DNA of 64,000 bases from Schlegelella_A sp038318385 (GTDB lineage: Bacteria > Pseudomonadota > Gammaproteobacteria > Burkholderiales > Burkholderiaceae_C). Within the stretch, counting starts at the first letter, position 1. Every line of letters starts with the position of its first letter. A program made the position numbers and the translations under genes. Below are positions 55,346 to 63,022 of the stretch, in pieces. The stretch lies in NCBI GenBank assembly GCA_038318385.1, contig JBBQCD010000013.1, positions 19,214 through 83,213 on the forward strand, written 5' to 3'. The notes under the pieces were generated by a model. The model saw only the letters and a program-made list of their open reading frames with translations. It did no database searches and was not told the DNA's origin.

Positions 55346-55398
55346 CTCGGCATCGAATCCCGCCACTGAGCCGGCTCCCGCTGCCCAGCGCAGGCCGC

Positions 55399-55475
55399 GG
55401 CTGGTGGCTGGTGGCTGGTGGCTGGTGGCTGGTGGCTGGTGGCTGGTGGCTGGCGGCTGGCGCCTGGCGCCTGGC
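55399..55475. repeat. 11-unit heptanucleotide tandem repeat (GGCTGGT)
   Basis: Seven perfect GGCTGGT units (55399-55447) are followed by four degenerate ones (GGCTGGC twice, GCCTGGC twice). The array ends at the stop codon of the FAH-family gene. It fills more than half of the convergent tldD/FAH gap and is a likely slippage-prone minisatellite. Confidence 0.93.
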
Positions 55476-56267
55476 TCAGGCGGCGACGACCTTGACGTTG
55501 AGCGTCGGCAGGCCGGCAATGAAGCCTTCCATCACGTCGCCCGGCACGACCGGGCCGACGTTCTCCGGCGTACCGCTGAAGATGATGTCGCCGGGCTTGA
55601 GCTCGAAAGCCTGCGAGAGCTTGCTGATCTGCTCGGCCACGTTCCAGATCATCTGGTTCAGGTTGGCGTTCTGCTTGACGACACCGTTGACCTTCAGCGT
55701 GATCGCGCCTGCGGCGAAATGCCCGGTCTGGGCGACGCGGTGGATCGGCCCGATCGGCGCCGAGCGATCGAAGCTCTTGCCGATCTCCCATGGCTTCTTC
55801 TCGTCGCCCATGGCCCGCTGCAGGTCGCGGCGGGTCATGTCGAGACCGACGGCGTAGCCGTAGACGAGATCGAGGGCGCTTGCGATCGGCACGTTGCGGC
55901 CGCCGCCCTTGAGCGCGGCGACGAGTTCGAGCTCGTAGTGGTAGTTCTTCGTCAGCGGCGGGTACGGGTGGTCGGCGGTCGTGCCGACGGCGACGAACTG
56001 GATCGCGTCGCTCGGCTTCTGGAAGAAGAAAGGCGGCTCGCGCGTCGGATCCGAACCCATCTCGCGCGCATGCGCCGCATAGTTGCGGCCGATGCAGTAG
56101 ATCCGTCGAACCGGGAACATCTCGTCGCTGCCGACTATCGGCAGCATCGGCTTGGCCACGTCGAACACCGCGCGGCCGCCTGGGTTGGCGCTGCCCGGCG
56201 TGGCGCAGCCGGCGAGCGCGCCGAGACCGGCGCCGAGAGTGGTCGAAAGCACGCTTCTTCGGTCCAT
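55476..56267 (-). CDS. FAH-family hydrolase with an export/lipoprotein signal
   Basis: A 263-residue fumarylacetoacetate hydrolase-fold protein: RIYCIGRNYAAHAREMG, the metal ligands in YHYELELVAAL, VYGYAVGLDMTRRDLQ, and the C-terminal GDIIFSGTPENVGPVVPGDV. Family members cleave C-C bonds or decarboxylate oxo-acids in the cytoplasm. This one begins MDRRSVLSTTLGAGLGALAGC, a twin-arginine motif followed by a lipobox, so it seems to be exported. The ATG at 56267 has AGGAG 6 bp upstream. Substrate unknown. Confidence 0.87.
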   Translation of the reverse strand: MDRRSVLSTTLGAGLGALAGCATPGSANPGGRAVFDVAKPMLPIVGSDEMFPVRRIYCIGRNYAAHAREMGSDPTREPPFFFQKPSDAIQFVAVGTTADHPYPPLTKNYHYELELVAALKGGGRNVPIASALDLVYGYAVGLDMTRRDLQRAMGDEKKPWEIGKSFDRSAPIGPIHRVAQTGHFAAGAITLKVNGVVKQNANLNQMIWNVAEQISKLSQAFELKPGDIIFSGTPENVGPVVPGDVMEGFIAGLPTLNVKVVAA

Positions 56268-56430
56268 GGTCTGTCTCCTGGGGATATTCGTTCGAGCGTC
56301 CGATTGTGCGCACTCGGGCGTGGAGGGCGGCGGTTCCACCGATGCCGGATGTGGCGCCGAAGCGTCGCCAGGGCGGCCCTGCAGCGCGGTACGGCGCAGG
56401 CCGGCGGGCCGTGCGTGCTACATTGCGGCC

Positions 56431-56508
56431 ATGCTTGCCCCGCGCCGCTTCTTCTTTGCGTACTTTTGGTTCTCGAACCGCTCGGCGGCCGGAGAGGCAA
56501 GCGCATAG
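56431..56508 (+). CDS. Leader peptide of the aroG attenuator
   Basis: A 25-codon frame, too short to be called normally, with eight consecutive codons 7-14 reading F-F-F-A-Y-F-W-F. Five Phe, one Tyr and one Trp in eight codons is the mark of a leader peptide that senses charged aromatic tRNAs, as in pheA and trp operons. It ends at TAG 56506-56508, 28 nt before the terminator stem and 100 nt before aroG. The ribosome site is weak (CATTGCGGCC before ATG), and a TACATT -10-like box sits very close upstream. Confidence 0.8.
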   Translation: MLAPRRFFFAYFWFSNRSAAGEASA

Positions 56509-56566
56509 ACCCCAGACGCGCAACGGATCTCCAGAAACCGCCGGGAAACCCCGGCGGTTTTTTTTT
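56481..56566 (+). terminator. aroG attenuator: terminator with competing antiterminator
   Basis: The terminator is a 9-bp stem, ACCGCCGGG (56537-56545) with CCCGGCGGT (56550-56558), loop AAAC, followed by nine T (56558-56566). The segment CTCGGCGG at 56481-56488, inside the leader peptide frame, can instead pair over 8 bp with CCGCCGGG of the terminator left arm (56538-56545). A ribosome stalled at the Phe codons leaves 56481-56488 free and allows antitermination. One that reaches the stop codon masks it, and transcription ends before aroG. Confidence 0.83.
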
Positions 56567-56608
56567 GCGCGCCTCACGTGACTCGACCGACTCCAGGAGC
56601 CCAACGAC

Positions 56609-57748
56609 ATGAATGCCCAAGCCACCGCCAGCAGCGAAGGCTGGTATGCGAACAGCGAGCGCACCAGCCAGACGGATGACCTGCGGATCGTCGACGTGAC
56701 GCCGCTGCCGCCGCCGGAGCACCTGATCCGGTTCTTCCCGATCGCCGGCACGCCGGTGGAAGCCCTGATCGGCAAGACCCGGACCTCGATCCGCCGCATC
56801 ATGCAGCGGCAGGACGACCGCCTGCTCGTCATCATGGGGCCGTGCTCGATCCACGACCCGGTCGCGGCGGTCGAATACGCGCGGCGCCTGAAGGCCGAGC
56901 GCGACCGTCATGCCGACACGCTCGAGATCGTCATGCGGGTCTATTTCGAGAAGCCGCGCACGACCGTCGGCTGGAAGGGGCTGATCAACGACCCCTACCT
57001 CGACGAGACCTATCGCATCGACGAGGGCCTGCGGATCGGCCGTCAGCTGCTGCTCGAGATCAACCGCCTGGGCATGCCGGCCGGCAGCGAGTTCCTCGAC
57101 GTGATCTCGCCGCAGTACCTCGGCGACCTGATCGCCTGGGGCGCGATCGGCGCGCGCACCACGGAGAGCCAGGTCCACCGCGAGCTCGCCTCGGGGCTGT
57201 CGGCGCCGATCGGCTTCAAGAACGGCACCGACGGCAACATTCGCATCGCCATCGACGCGATCCAGGCCGCGGCCCGGCCGCATCATTTCCTGTCGGTGCA
57301 CAAGAACGGCCAGGTGGCGATCGTCGAAACCCGCGGCAACAAGGATTGCCACGTGATCCTGCGCGGCGGCAAGACGCCGAACTACGACGCCGCGCACGTC
57401 GCCGCGGCCTGTCGCGAGATCGAGGCGGCCAGACTCGACTGCACGCTGATGGTCGACTGCAGCCACGCCAACAGCAGCAAGCAGCACCTCAAGCAGATCG
57501 AGGTGGCGGGCGACGTCGCGACGCAATTGAGGAACGGCAGCCGCTGCATCTTCGGCGTGATGGTCGAAAGCCACCTGCTGGAGGGCGCCCAGAAATTCAG
57601 CGCCGGCAAGGACGACCCTGCCAAGCTTGCCTACGGCCAGAGCATCACCGACGCCTGCATCGGCTGGGACGAGTCGACGACGGTGCTGGAGACATTGAGC
57701 GCCGCGGTCGCGGCGCGCCGTGCGACCGCAGGCGTCTTGCCGGCCTGA
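56609..57748 (+). CDS. aroG: 3-deoxy-7-phosphoheptulonate synthase (AroG/F/H type)
   Basis: A 379-residue class I DAHP synthase, which condenses PEP and erythrose-4-phosphate at the entry to the shikimate pathway. Blocks seen are GPCSIHDPVAAVEYARRL, RVYFEKPRTTVGWKGLINDP, GAIGARTTESQVHRELASGL, DCSHANSSKQHLKQIEV and GQSITDACIGWDE. It is about 30 residues longer than E. coli AroG. Which amino acid inhibits it allosterically is not clear, but the attenuator upstream indicates transcriptional control by aromatic amino acids, mainly Phe. Confidence 0.95.
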   Translation: MNAQATASSEGWYANSERTSQTDDLRIVDVTPLPPPEHLIRFFPIAGTPVEALIGKTRTSIRRIMQRQDDRLLVIMGPCSIHDPVAAVEYARRLKAERDRHADTLEIVMRVYFEKPRTTVGWKGLINDPYLDETYRIDEGLRIGRQLLLEINRLGMPAGSEFLDVISPQYLGDLIAWGAIGARTTESQVHRELASGLSAPIGFKNGTDGNIRIAIDAIQAAARPHHFLSVHKNGQVAIVETRGNKDCHVILRGGKTPNYDAAHVAAACREIEAARLDCTLMVDCSHANSSKQHLKQIEVAGDVATQLRNGSRCIFGVMVESHLLEGAQKFSAGKDDPAKLAYGQSITDACIGWDESTTVLETLSAAVAARRATAGVLPA

Positions 57749-57770
57749 GAGGCGGAGAGGCTGAGAGGCT
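57747..57770. repeat. Three-unit octanucleotide tandem repeat (GAGAGGCK)
   Basis: GAGAGGCG, GAGAGGCT and GAGAGGCT in tandem, overlapping the last two bases of the aroG stop codon, in the convergent gap before the adenosyltransferase gene. Confidence 0.85.
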
Positions 57771-57811
57771 GCGCGGGACCGAAAGCCCGAACCTGACGGC
57801 CGTGCCGTTTC

Positions 57812-58390
57812 TCAGCCTGCGTCGTCGCGCGCCAGCTTCTCGCTGCGCCAGTAAACGTCGTCGCCGCCGAGGCCGTCGAGGTTCGCACGGTTCAGAACCC
57901 GGGCGAGGACGAACAGCAGGTCGCTCAGACGATTGAGGTACATGCGCGGTTCGGCGCGCACCGTCTCGGCACCGGCCAGCGCCACGACCGCTCGTTCTGC
58001 GCGGCGGGCCACCGTGCGGCCGACATGGGCGAGCGCGGCGCTGCGGGTTCCCGCGGGCAGGATGAACTCCTTCAGCCGCGGCAATGCAGCGTTGTGATGT
58101 GCCAGAGCCTCGTCCAGACGCCGCACGGCCTCGGCCTTCAGCAGCTCGAACCCGGGGATCGACAGCTCGCCGCCGAGGTTGAAAAGTTCGTGCTGGATCA
58201 CAACCAGCAGTTCGCGCACGTCCTCGGGCAGCGGCTCGGCGAGCAGCACGCCGATCTGCGAATTCAGCTCGTCGACGTCGCCGAGGGCCTGGATCCGCAG
58301 GTTGTCCTTCGAGACCCGGCTGCCGTCGCCGAGTCCGGTCGTGCCGTCATCGCCGGTGCGGGTCGCGATCTGGGAAAGGCGATGGGCCAT
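57812..58390 (-). CDS. Cob(I)alamin adenosyltransferase (PduO/MMAB type)
   Basis: A 192-residue trimeric helical-bundle enzyme that makes adenosylcobalamin from cob(I)alamin and ATP. The N-terminal ATP-binding signature TRTGDDGTTGLGDGSRVSK is intact. ALGDVDELNSQIGVLLAE and the C-terminal PRMYLNRLSDLLFVLARVLNR contain the conserved Asp/Arg residues. No B12 enzyme or other cobalamin gene is adjacent. I see no cobalamin riboswitch in the 238-bp upstream region. Confidence 0.93.
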   Translation of the reverse strand: MAHRLSQIATRTGDDGTTGLGDGSRVSKDNLRIQALGDVDELNSQIGVLLAEPLPEDVRELLVVIQHELFNLGGELSIPGFELLKAEAVRRLDEALAHHNAALPRLKEFILPAGTRSAALAHVGRTVARRAERAVVALAGAETVRAEPRMYLNRLSDLLFVLARVLNRANLDGLGGDDVYWRSEKLARDDAG

Positions 58391-58581
58391 GCGGCATGCT
58401 AGCAGCGAGACCGCGGAGCCATCGCCGCGATGATCTGCTCGTCAGCGAATTCCCGATCGGCACGCCAGCATTGGCCGCCGGTCTCGATCCGCCCTGCAGG
58501 CTGTAGCGCCCTCTGGCCAGGGAACGGATACCAAGCCCCTGGCGGCAACACCGCCAGCCTCCCCGGCCGACCCGGGCTTTC

Positions 58582-58587
58582 TACAAT
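58582..58587 (+). promoter_or_regulatory. Possible -10 box of the GlcD-like gene
   Basis: TACAAT, 41 bp before the ATG at 58629, in the sequence GGCTTTCTACAATGGGTG. The -35 region is GC-rich and unclear. Confidence 0.35.
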
Positions 58588-58628
58588 GGGTGAATGTCGC
58601 GCTCGACGCGCGAATCTGGAGCACGCCG

Positions 58629-60050
58629 ATGAACGCCCCCATCCCCGCCCACCTGATGCCCCGTCTCGAGCCGCGTCCCGTGCCGGCAGCGATGCTGGAG
58701 GCGCTCAAGGCCCGGTTCGGCGAGCGTTGCTCGACCGCGCAGATCGTGCGCGAACAGCACGGCCGCGACGAGTCGCCGATCGACGCGCCGCCGCCCGAGG
58801 CAGTGGTCTTCTGCGAAAGCACCGAAGACGTCGCCGCCGTCGTCAAGCTCGCCGACCGCTACGCCGTCCCGGTGATTCCGTTCGGCGTCGGCTCCTCGCT
58901 CGAAGGCCACCTGCTCGCGGTGCAGGGCGGCGTCAGCATCGACCTCAGCCGGATGAACAAGATCCTGTCGATGCACGCCGAAGACCTGACCGTCACCGTC
59001 CAGGCAGGGGTGACCCGCAACCAGCTCAACAACGAGATCCGCCACAGCGGCCTGTTTTTCCCCATCGACCCCGGCGCCGACGCCAGCATCGGCGGCATGA
59101 GCGCGACGCGGGCGAGCGGCACCAACGCGGTCCGCTACGGCACGATGCGCGAGAACGTCCTCGGCCTGACGGTGGTGACGCCGAGCGGCGAGATCATTCA
59201 CACCGGCACCCGCGCCCGCAAGTCGTCCGCGGGCTACGACCTGACCCGCCTGATGGTGGGCAGCGAAGGCACGCTCGGGGTGATGACCGAGATCACCGTC
59301 AAGCTGTACCCGTTGCCTGAAGCGATGTCCGCGGCGACCTGCACGTTCCCGAGCATTGACGCGGCGGTGCGCACGACCATCCAGCTGATCCAGCTCGGCG
59401 TGCCGATCGCGCGCTGCGAGCTGCTCGACCGCCATGCCGTGCGGGCCGTCAACCGTCACGACAAGCTCTCGCTCACCGAGGCCCCGATGCTGCTGATGGA
59501 GTTTCACGGCAGCACCGCGAGCGTCGCGGAGCAGGCCGCGACCGTGCAGGAGATCGCCAGCGAGTTCGGCGGCGAGCATTTCCAGTGGGCGACGACGCCC
59601 GAGGAGCGCACCAAGCTGTGGACCGCCCGCCACCGCGCTTACTTCGCGGGCCTGCAGATGAAGCCGGGTTGCCGCACGGTGACGACCGACACCTGCGTGC
59701 CGATCTCGCGCCTGGCCGAGTCGGTGACCAAGGCCTCGGAGGCCGCCGAAGCCGCCGGCCTGATGCACTACATCGTCGGCCACGTCGGCGACGGCAACTT
59801 TCACCTCGCGTATCTGGTCGACCCGAACATTCCGGCGGAGCGCGAGACCGCCGAGCGCCTAAACCGCGAACTGGTCCTGCGGGCGCTGGAAATGGACGGG
59901 ACCTGCAGCGGCGAGCACGGCGTCGGCCTGCACAAGATGGACTTCCTCGTCAGCGAGGCCGGGGCCGGGGCGATCGACATGATGCGCACCCTCAAGCGCG
60001 CGCTCGACCCGAAGAACATCATGAACCCCGGGAAGATCTTCACGCTCTGA
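58629..60050 (+). CDS. FAD-linked D-2-hydroxyacid dehydrogenase (D-lactate/glycolate oxidase GlcD type)
   Basis: A 473-residue flavoprotein with a VAO-type FAD-binding domain (IPFGVGSSLEGHLLAVQGGV; GADASIGGMSATRASGTNAV) and the cap/C-terminal region HVGDGNFHLAYLVDP and GTCSGEHGVGLHKMDFL. These enzymes oxidise D-lactate, glycolate or related acids and pass electrons to quinone or cytochrome. GlcD proper has GlcE/GlcF partners; none is here, so a stand-alone D-lactate dehydrogenase is more likely. The ATG at 58629 has GGAG 8 bp upstream. Confidence 0.9.
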   Translation: MNAPIPAHLMPRLEPRPVPAAMLEALKARFGERCSTAQIVREQHGRDESPIDAPPPEAVVFCESTEDVAAVVKLADRYAVPVIPFGVGSSLEGHLLAVQGGVSIDLSRMNKILSMHAEDLTVTVQAGVTRNQLNNEIRHSGLFFPIDPGADASIGGMSATRASGTNAVRYGTMRENVLGLTVVTPSGEIIHTGTRARKSSAGYDLTRLMVGSEGTLGVMTEITVKLYPLPEAMSAATCTFPSIDAAVRTTIQLIQLGVPIARCELLDRHAVRAVNRHDKLSLTEAPMLLMEFHGSTASVAEQAATVQEIASEFGGEHFQWATTPEERTKLWTARHRAYFAGLQMKPGCRTVTTDTCVPISRLAESVTKASEAAEAAGLMHYIVGHVGDGNFHLAYLVDPNIPAERETAERLNRELVLRALEMDGTCSGEHGVGLHKMDFLVSEAGAGAIDMMRTLKRALDPKNIMNPGKIFTL

Positions 60051-60066
60051 GCGCTCGCCGGGTGCT

Positions 60067-60095
60067 CCCGGCTGCCCGGCTGCCCGGCTGCCCGG
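60067..60095. repeat. Octanucleotide tandem repeat (CCCGGCTG)
   Basis: Three perfect CCCGGCTG units and a partial fourth, ending 4 bp from the spoVR stop codon, in the convergent gap after the GlcD-like gene. Confidence 0.88.
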
Positions 60096-60099
60096 TAGG

Positions 60100-61722
60100 T
60101 CAGGCGGCGTCTACCGGCGCCGGCACCGACCAGCGCCTGGTGGTTTCGCCCTCGCCGTCGACGCTCTCGAGGTTGACGCCGAAACCCCAGAGCCGGGCGA
60201 CGTGCTTGAGCACCTCTTCCGAGCCGTCGTTCAGCGGCCGACCCTTGTGCTGGACGTGACGCAGCGTCAGCGAACGGTCGCCGCGAATGTTGACGTTCCA
60301 GACCTGGATGTCCGGCTCGCGCGCGCTCAGGTCGTACTGGCGCGACAGTGCCTCGCGCACATGGCGGTAGCCGGAGGTGTCGTGGATCGCCGAGACCTTC
60401 AGGTGCTCGTCTTCCTCGTCGTCGAGGATCGCGAAAAGGCGCAGGTCGCGGATCAGCTTAGGTGAAAGGTACTGGCCGACAAAGCTCTCGTCCTTGAAGT
60501 TGCGCATCGCCTCGTGAAGCGCAGGCAGCCAGGGCGTACCGGCGAGGTCGGGGAACCATTCCCGGTCCTCCTCCGTCGGCGTCTCGCAAATGCGCTTGAT
60601 GTCGGTGTACATCGCGAAGCCGAGCGCATACGGGTTGATGCCGCTGTAGGCGCGATGGCCCACGGGGGGCTGGAAGACGACGTTGGTGTGCGACTTCAGC
60701 CACTCGATCATCACGCCGTCGGAAAGGTGCCCTTCGTCGTACAGCGTGTTGAGAAGGTGGTGGTGCCAGAACGTGGCCCAGCCTTCGTTCATCACCTGGG
60801 TCTGGCGCTGCGGGTAGAAATACTGGGCCACCTTGCGCACGATGCGCACGATCTCGCGTTGCCAGGGCTCGAGCAGCGGCGCGTTCTTCTCGATGAAGTA
60901 GAGGATGTTCTCCTGTGGCTCGGCCGGGAATCGCCGCGCGTCGGCGCTGCCTTCGGTGCGGTCCGGTCGCTTGGGCAGCGTTCGCCAGATGTCGTTGATC
61001 TGGCGCTGCGCATAGGCCTGGCGTTCCGCGCTGCGCGCTTTCTCCTCGGAGAGCGAGATCTTGCCGGGACGCCGGTAGCGGTCGACGCCGTAGTTCTGCA
61101 GCGCGTGGCAACTGTCGAGCAGATCCTCCACCGGCTGCAGGCCGTGGCGCTCCTCGCACTCGGTGACGTAGTTGCGAGCGTAGATCAGGTAGTCGATGAT
61201 CGACGAGGCGTCGGTCCAGAGCCTGAACAGGTAGTTGCCCTTGAAGAAGCTGTTGTGGCCGTAGGCGGCGTGGGCGATCACCAGCGCCTGCATTGCCGTC
61301 GTGTTCTCCTCCATCAGGTAGCTGATGCAGGGGTTCGAGTTGATGACGATCTCGTACGCCAGCCCCATCTGGCCGCGGCGGTAGCTCTTCTCGTTGGCGA
61401 TGAACTCCTTGCCGTAGCTCCAGTGACGATAGTTGACCGGCATGCCCACAGAGGCGTACGCGTCCATCATCTGCTCGGCGGTGATGACCTCGAGCTGGTT
61501 CGGATAGGTGTCCAGTCCGAACCGCCTTGCTGCGGCGCGGATGACATCGTGGTATTGCTCGACCAGTTCGAAGGTCCAGTCGCTCGGATCCGGCAGCGGC
61601 GCGGCCGGACGCGGGCCCGCGGGCAACGGTTCGCTCGGCACCGCCGCCTGGCCCGGCCGGCGATCGCCTGGCGCGGTGCGAACCGCGTCGCCCTCGGTCA
61701 CGTTGCTCTCGAGTGCGTTCAT
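60100..61722 (-). CDS. SpoVR-family protein (YcgB-like)
   Basis: A 540-residue protein of the SpoVR family. It has PDPSDWTFELVEQYHDVIR, FGLDTYPNQLEVITAEQMMD, the His-rich AHAAYGHNSFFKGNYLF and MNEGWATFWHHHLLNTLYDE, which look like metal-binding pairs. The biochemical role is unknown; in proteobacteria it is tied to stationary phase and general stress. The first 60 residues are Pro/Ala-rich and variable. Its ATG overlaps the yeaH stop as ATGA. It is the last gene of prkA-yeaH-spoVR. Confidence 0.93.
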   Translation of the reverse strand: MNALESNVTEGDAVRTAPGDRRPGQAAVPSEPLPAGPRPAAPLPDPSDWTFELVEQYHDVIRAAARRFGLDTYPNQLEVITAEQMMDAYASVGMPVNYRHWSYGKEFIANEKSYRRGQMGLAYEIVINSNPCISYLMEENTTAMQALVIAHAAYGHNSFFKGNYLFRLWTDASSIIDYLIYARNYVTECEERHGLQPVEDLLDSCHALQNYGVDRYRRPGKISLSEEKARSAERQAYAQRQINDIWRTLPKRPDRTEGSADARRFPAEPQENILYFIEKNAPLLEPWQREIVRIVRKVAQYFYPQRQTQVMNEGWATFWHHHLLNTLYDEGHLSDGVMIEWLKSHTNVVFQPPVGHRAYSGINPYALGFAMYTDIKRICETPTEEDREWFPDLAGTPWLPALHEAMRNFKDESFVGQYLSPKLIRDLRLFAILDDEEDEHLKVSAIHDTSGYRHVREALSRQYDLSAREPDIQVWNVNIRGDRSLTLRHVQHKGRPLNDGSEEVLKHVARLWGFGVNLESVDGEGETTRRWSVPAPVDAA

Positions 61723-62996
61723 GCGTTCACTCCACGCGCCTTGAACAGGTCGCGAAAAACCGGATAGATCTCGGAAGCCTCGCTCACCTTGCGCATCGCG
61801 AAGTGCGACTGCACCTCCTGCACCCGGACGTATTCTTCCCACAGGTTCTGCTCTTCCTCGGCCACCTGCACGTAGGCGAAATAGCGGCACTTCGGCAGCA
61901 GCGTCTCGGTCAGCAGTTCGCGGCAGCGGCCGCTGTCGTGGTGCCAGTTGTCGCCGTCGCTCGCCTGGGCACCGTAGATGTTCCAGTCGCCGGGCGCATA
62001 ACGGGCGCGAATGATCTCGTCCATCAGCACCAGGGCGCTCGACACCACCGTGCCGCCGGTCTCGCGGGCGTGGAAGAAGTTTTCCTCGTCGACTTCCTGG
62101 GCCTGGGTGTGATGGCGGATGAAGACGAGGTCGATCTTGTCGTAGTGGCGCGTGAGGAACAGGTACAGGAGGATGAAGAAGCGCTTGGCGAGCTCCTTGC
62201 GCGCCTCGTCCATCGAGCCCGAGACGTCCATCAGGCAGAACATCACCGCCTTGGTGGTCGGCACCGGCGTGCGCACGCGGTTGCGGTAGCGCAGGTCGAT
62301 CGGGTCGAGGTAGGGGATGCGGGAGAGGCGCGAGCGCAACGCCGCGATCTGCAGTTCGAGGTGGTGGCGCTCGACGTCGCGTGCCGGCGTCGGCGGCAAC
62401 GCGGAAAGCTCGGCGAGTTCCTCGACCAGTTCGGCGAGCGTCGCGCGCGAACCCGAACCGATCGCCAGGCGCCGTCCGATGGCCCCGCGCATGGAGCGGA
62501 TCACGCTCAGGTTGCTGGGCGTGCCGGCATTCGAGAAGCCGGCCCGGTGGCTCTTCATCTCCGGCGTCTCCGCGAGCTGGGTCCGCGTCAGTCGCGGCAA
62601 CGCCAGGTCGTCGAAGAAGATCTGCATGAACTCGTCCTTGGTGAGGTGGAAGACGAAATCGTCGTCGCCCTCGCCCGAGTCCCCTGCCTGGCCGGACCCT
62701 CGACCGCCGCCGGAGCCCCCCTTGGGGCGCTCGATCTTGTCGCCGCGCAGGTACTCCTGGTTGCCCGGGTGCACCATCTCCCGGGCGCCGCCGGAACCGT
62801 GACCGAACACCGGCTCGCTGATGTCGCGCCGCGGGAGGTGGATGTCTTCGCCCTTTTCCATGTCGCGGATGCCGCGACCGTCGACGGCACGCCGGACGGC
62901 ATCGCGCAACTGGTGCTGGTAGCGGCGCAGGAACCGCTCGCGGTTGCCGATCGACTTGTTCTTGCCGGCAAGGCGACGATCGATGATCTGAAGCAT
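61719..62996 (-). CDS. yeaH: YeaH/YhbH-family (DUF444) protein
   Basis: A 425-residue protein with the DUF444 N-terminus MLQIIDRRLAGKNKSIGNRERFLRRY, a Gly/Ser-rich linker (residues about 90-110), and a C-terminal von Willebrand A-like domain with the MIDAS motif DVSGSMDEARKELAKRF. It always accompanies PrkA and SpoVR in proteobacteria and probably works with the kinase. The ATG at 62996 is followed by the family signature, while the extended frame upstream is Arg-rich. It lies 26 bp after the prkA stop. Confidence 0.94.
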   Translation of the reverse strand: MLQIIDRRLAGKNKSIGNRERFLRRYQHQLRDAVRRAVDGRGIRDMEKGEDIHLPRRDISEPVFGHGSGGAREMVHPGNQEYLRGDKIERPKGGSGGGRGSGQAGDSGEGDDDFVFHLTKDEFMQIFFDDLALPRLTRTQLAETPEMKSHRAGFSNAGTPSNLSVIRSMRGAIGRRLAIGSGSRATLAELVEELAELSALPPTPARDVERHHLELQIAALRSRLSRIPYLDPIDLRYRNRVRTPVPTTKAVMFCLMDVSGSMDEARKELAKRFFILLYLFLTRHYDKIDLVFIRHHTQAQEVDEENFFHARETGGTVVSSALVLMDEIIRARYAPGDWNIYGAQASDGDNWHHDSGRCRELLTETLLPKCRYFAYVQVAEEEQNLWEEYVRVQEVQSHFAMRKVSEASEIYPVFRDLFKARGVNA

Positions 62997-63022
62997 GGAT
63001 GTTCCTGCGGACGCGCGGCCGC

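Noticed and set aside
55399..55475. The heptamer array considered as a CRISPR or coding repeat.
   Set aside because: Units are 7 bp without spacers, and the frame over it encodes only a short Pro/Thr/His repeat outside any gene.
58515..58556. Two mutually exclusive hairpins (GCCAGGG/CCCTGGC and GGCGG/CCGCC) ahead of the adenosyltransferase gene, considered as a cobalamin riboswitch.
   Set aside because: No B12-box sequence or the multi-helix layout of that class is visible, and the region is too short.
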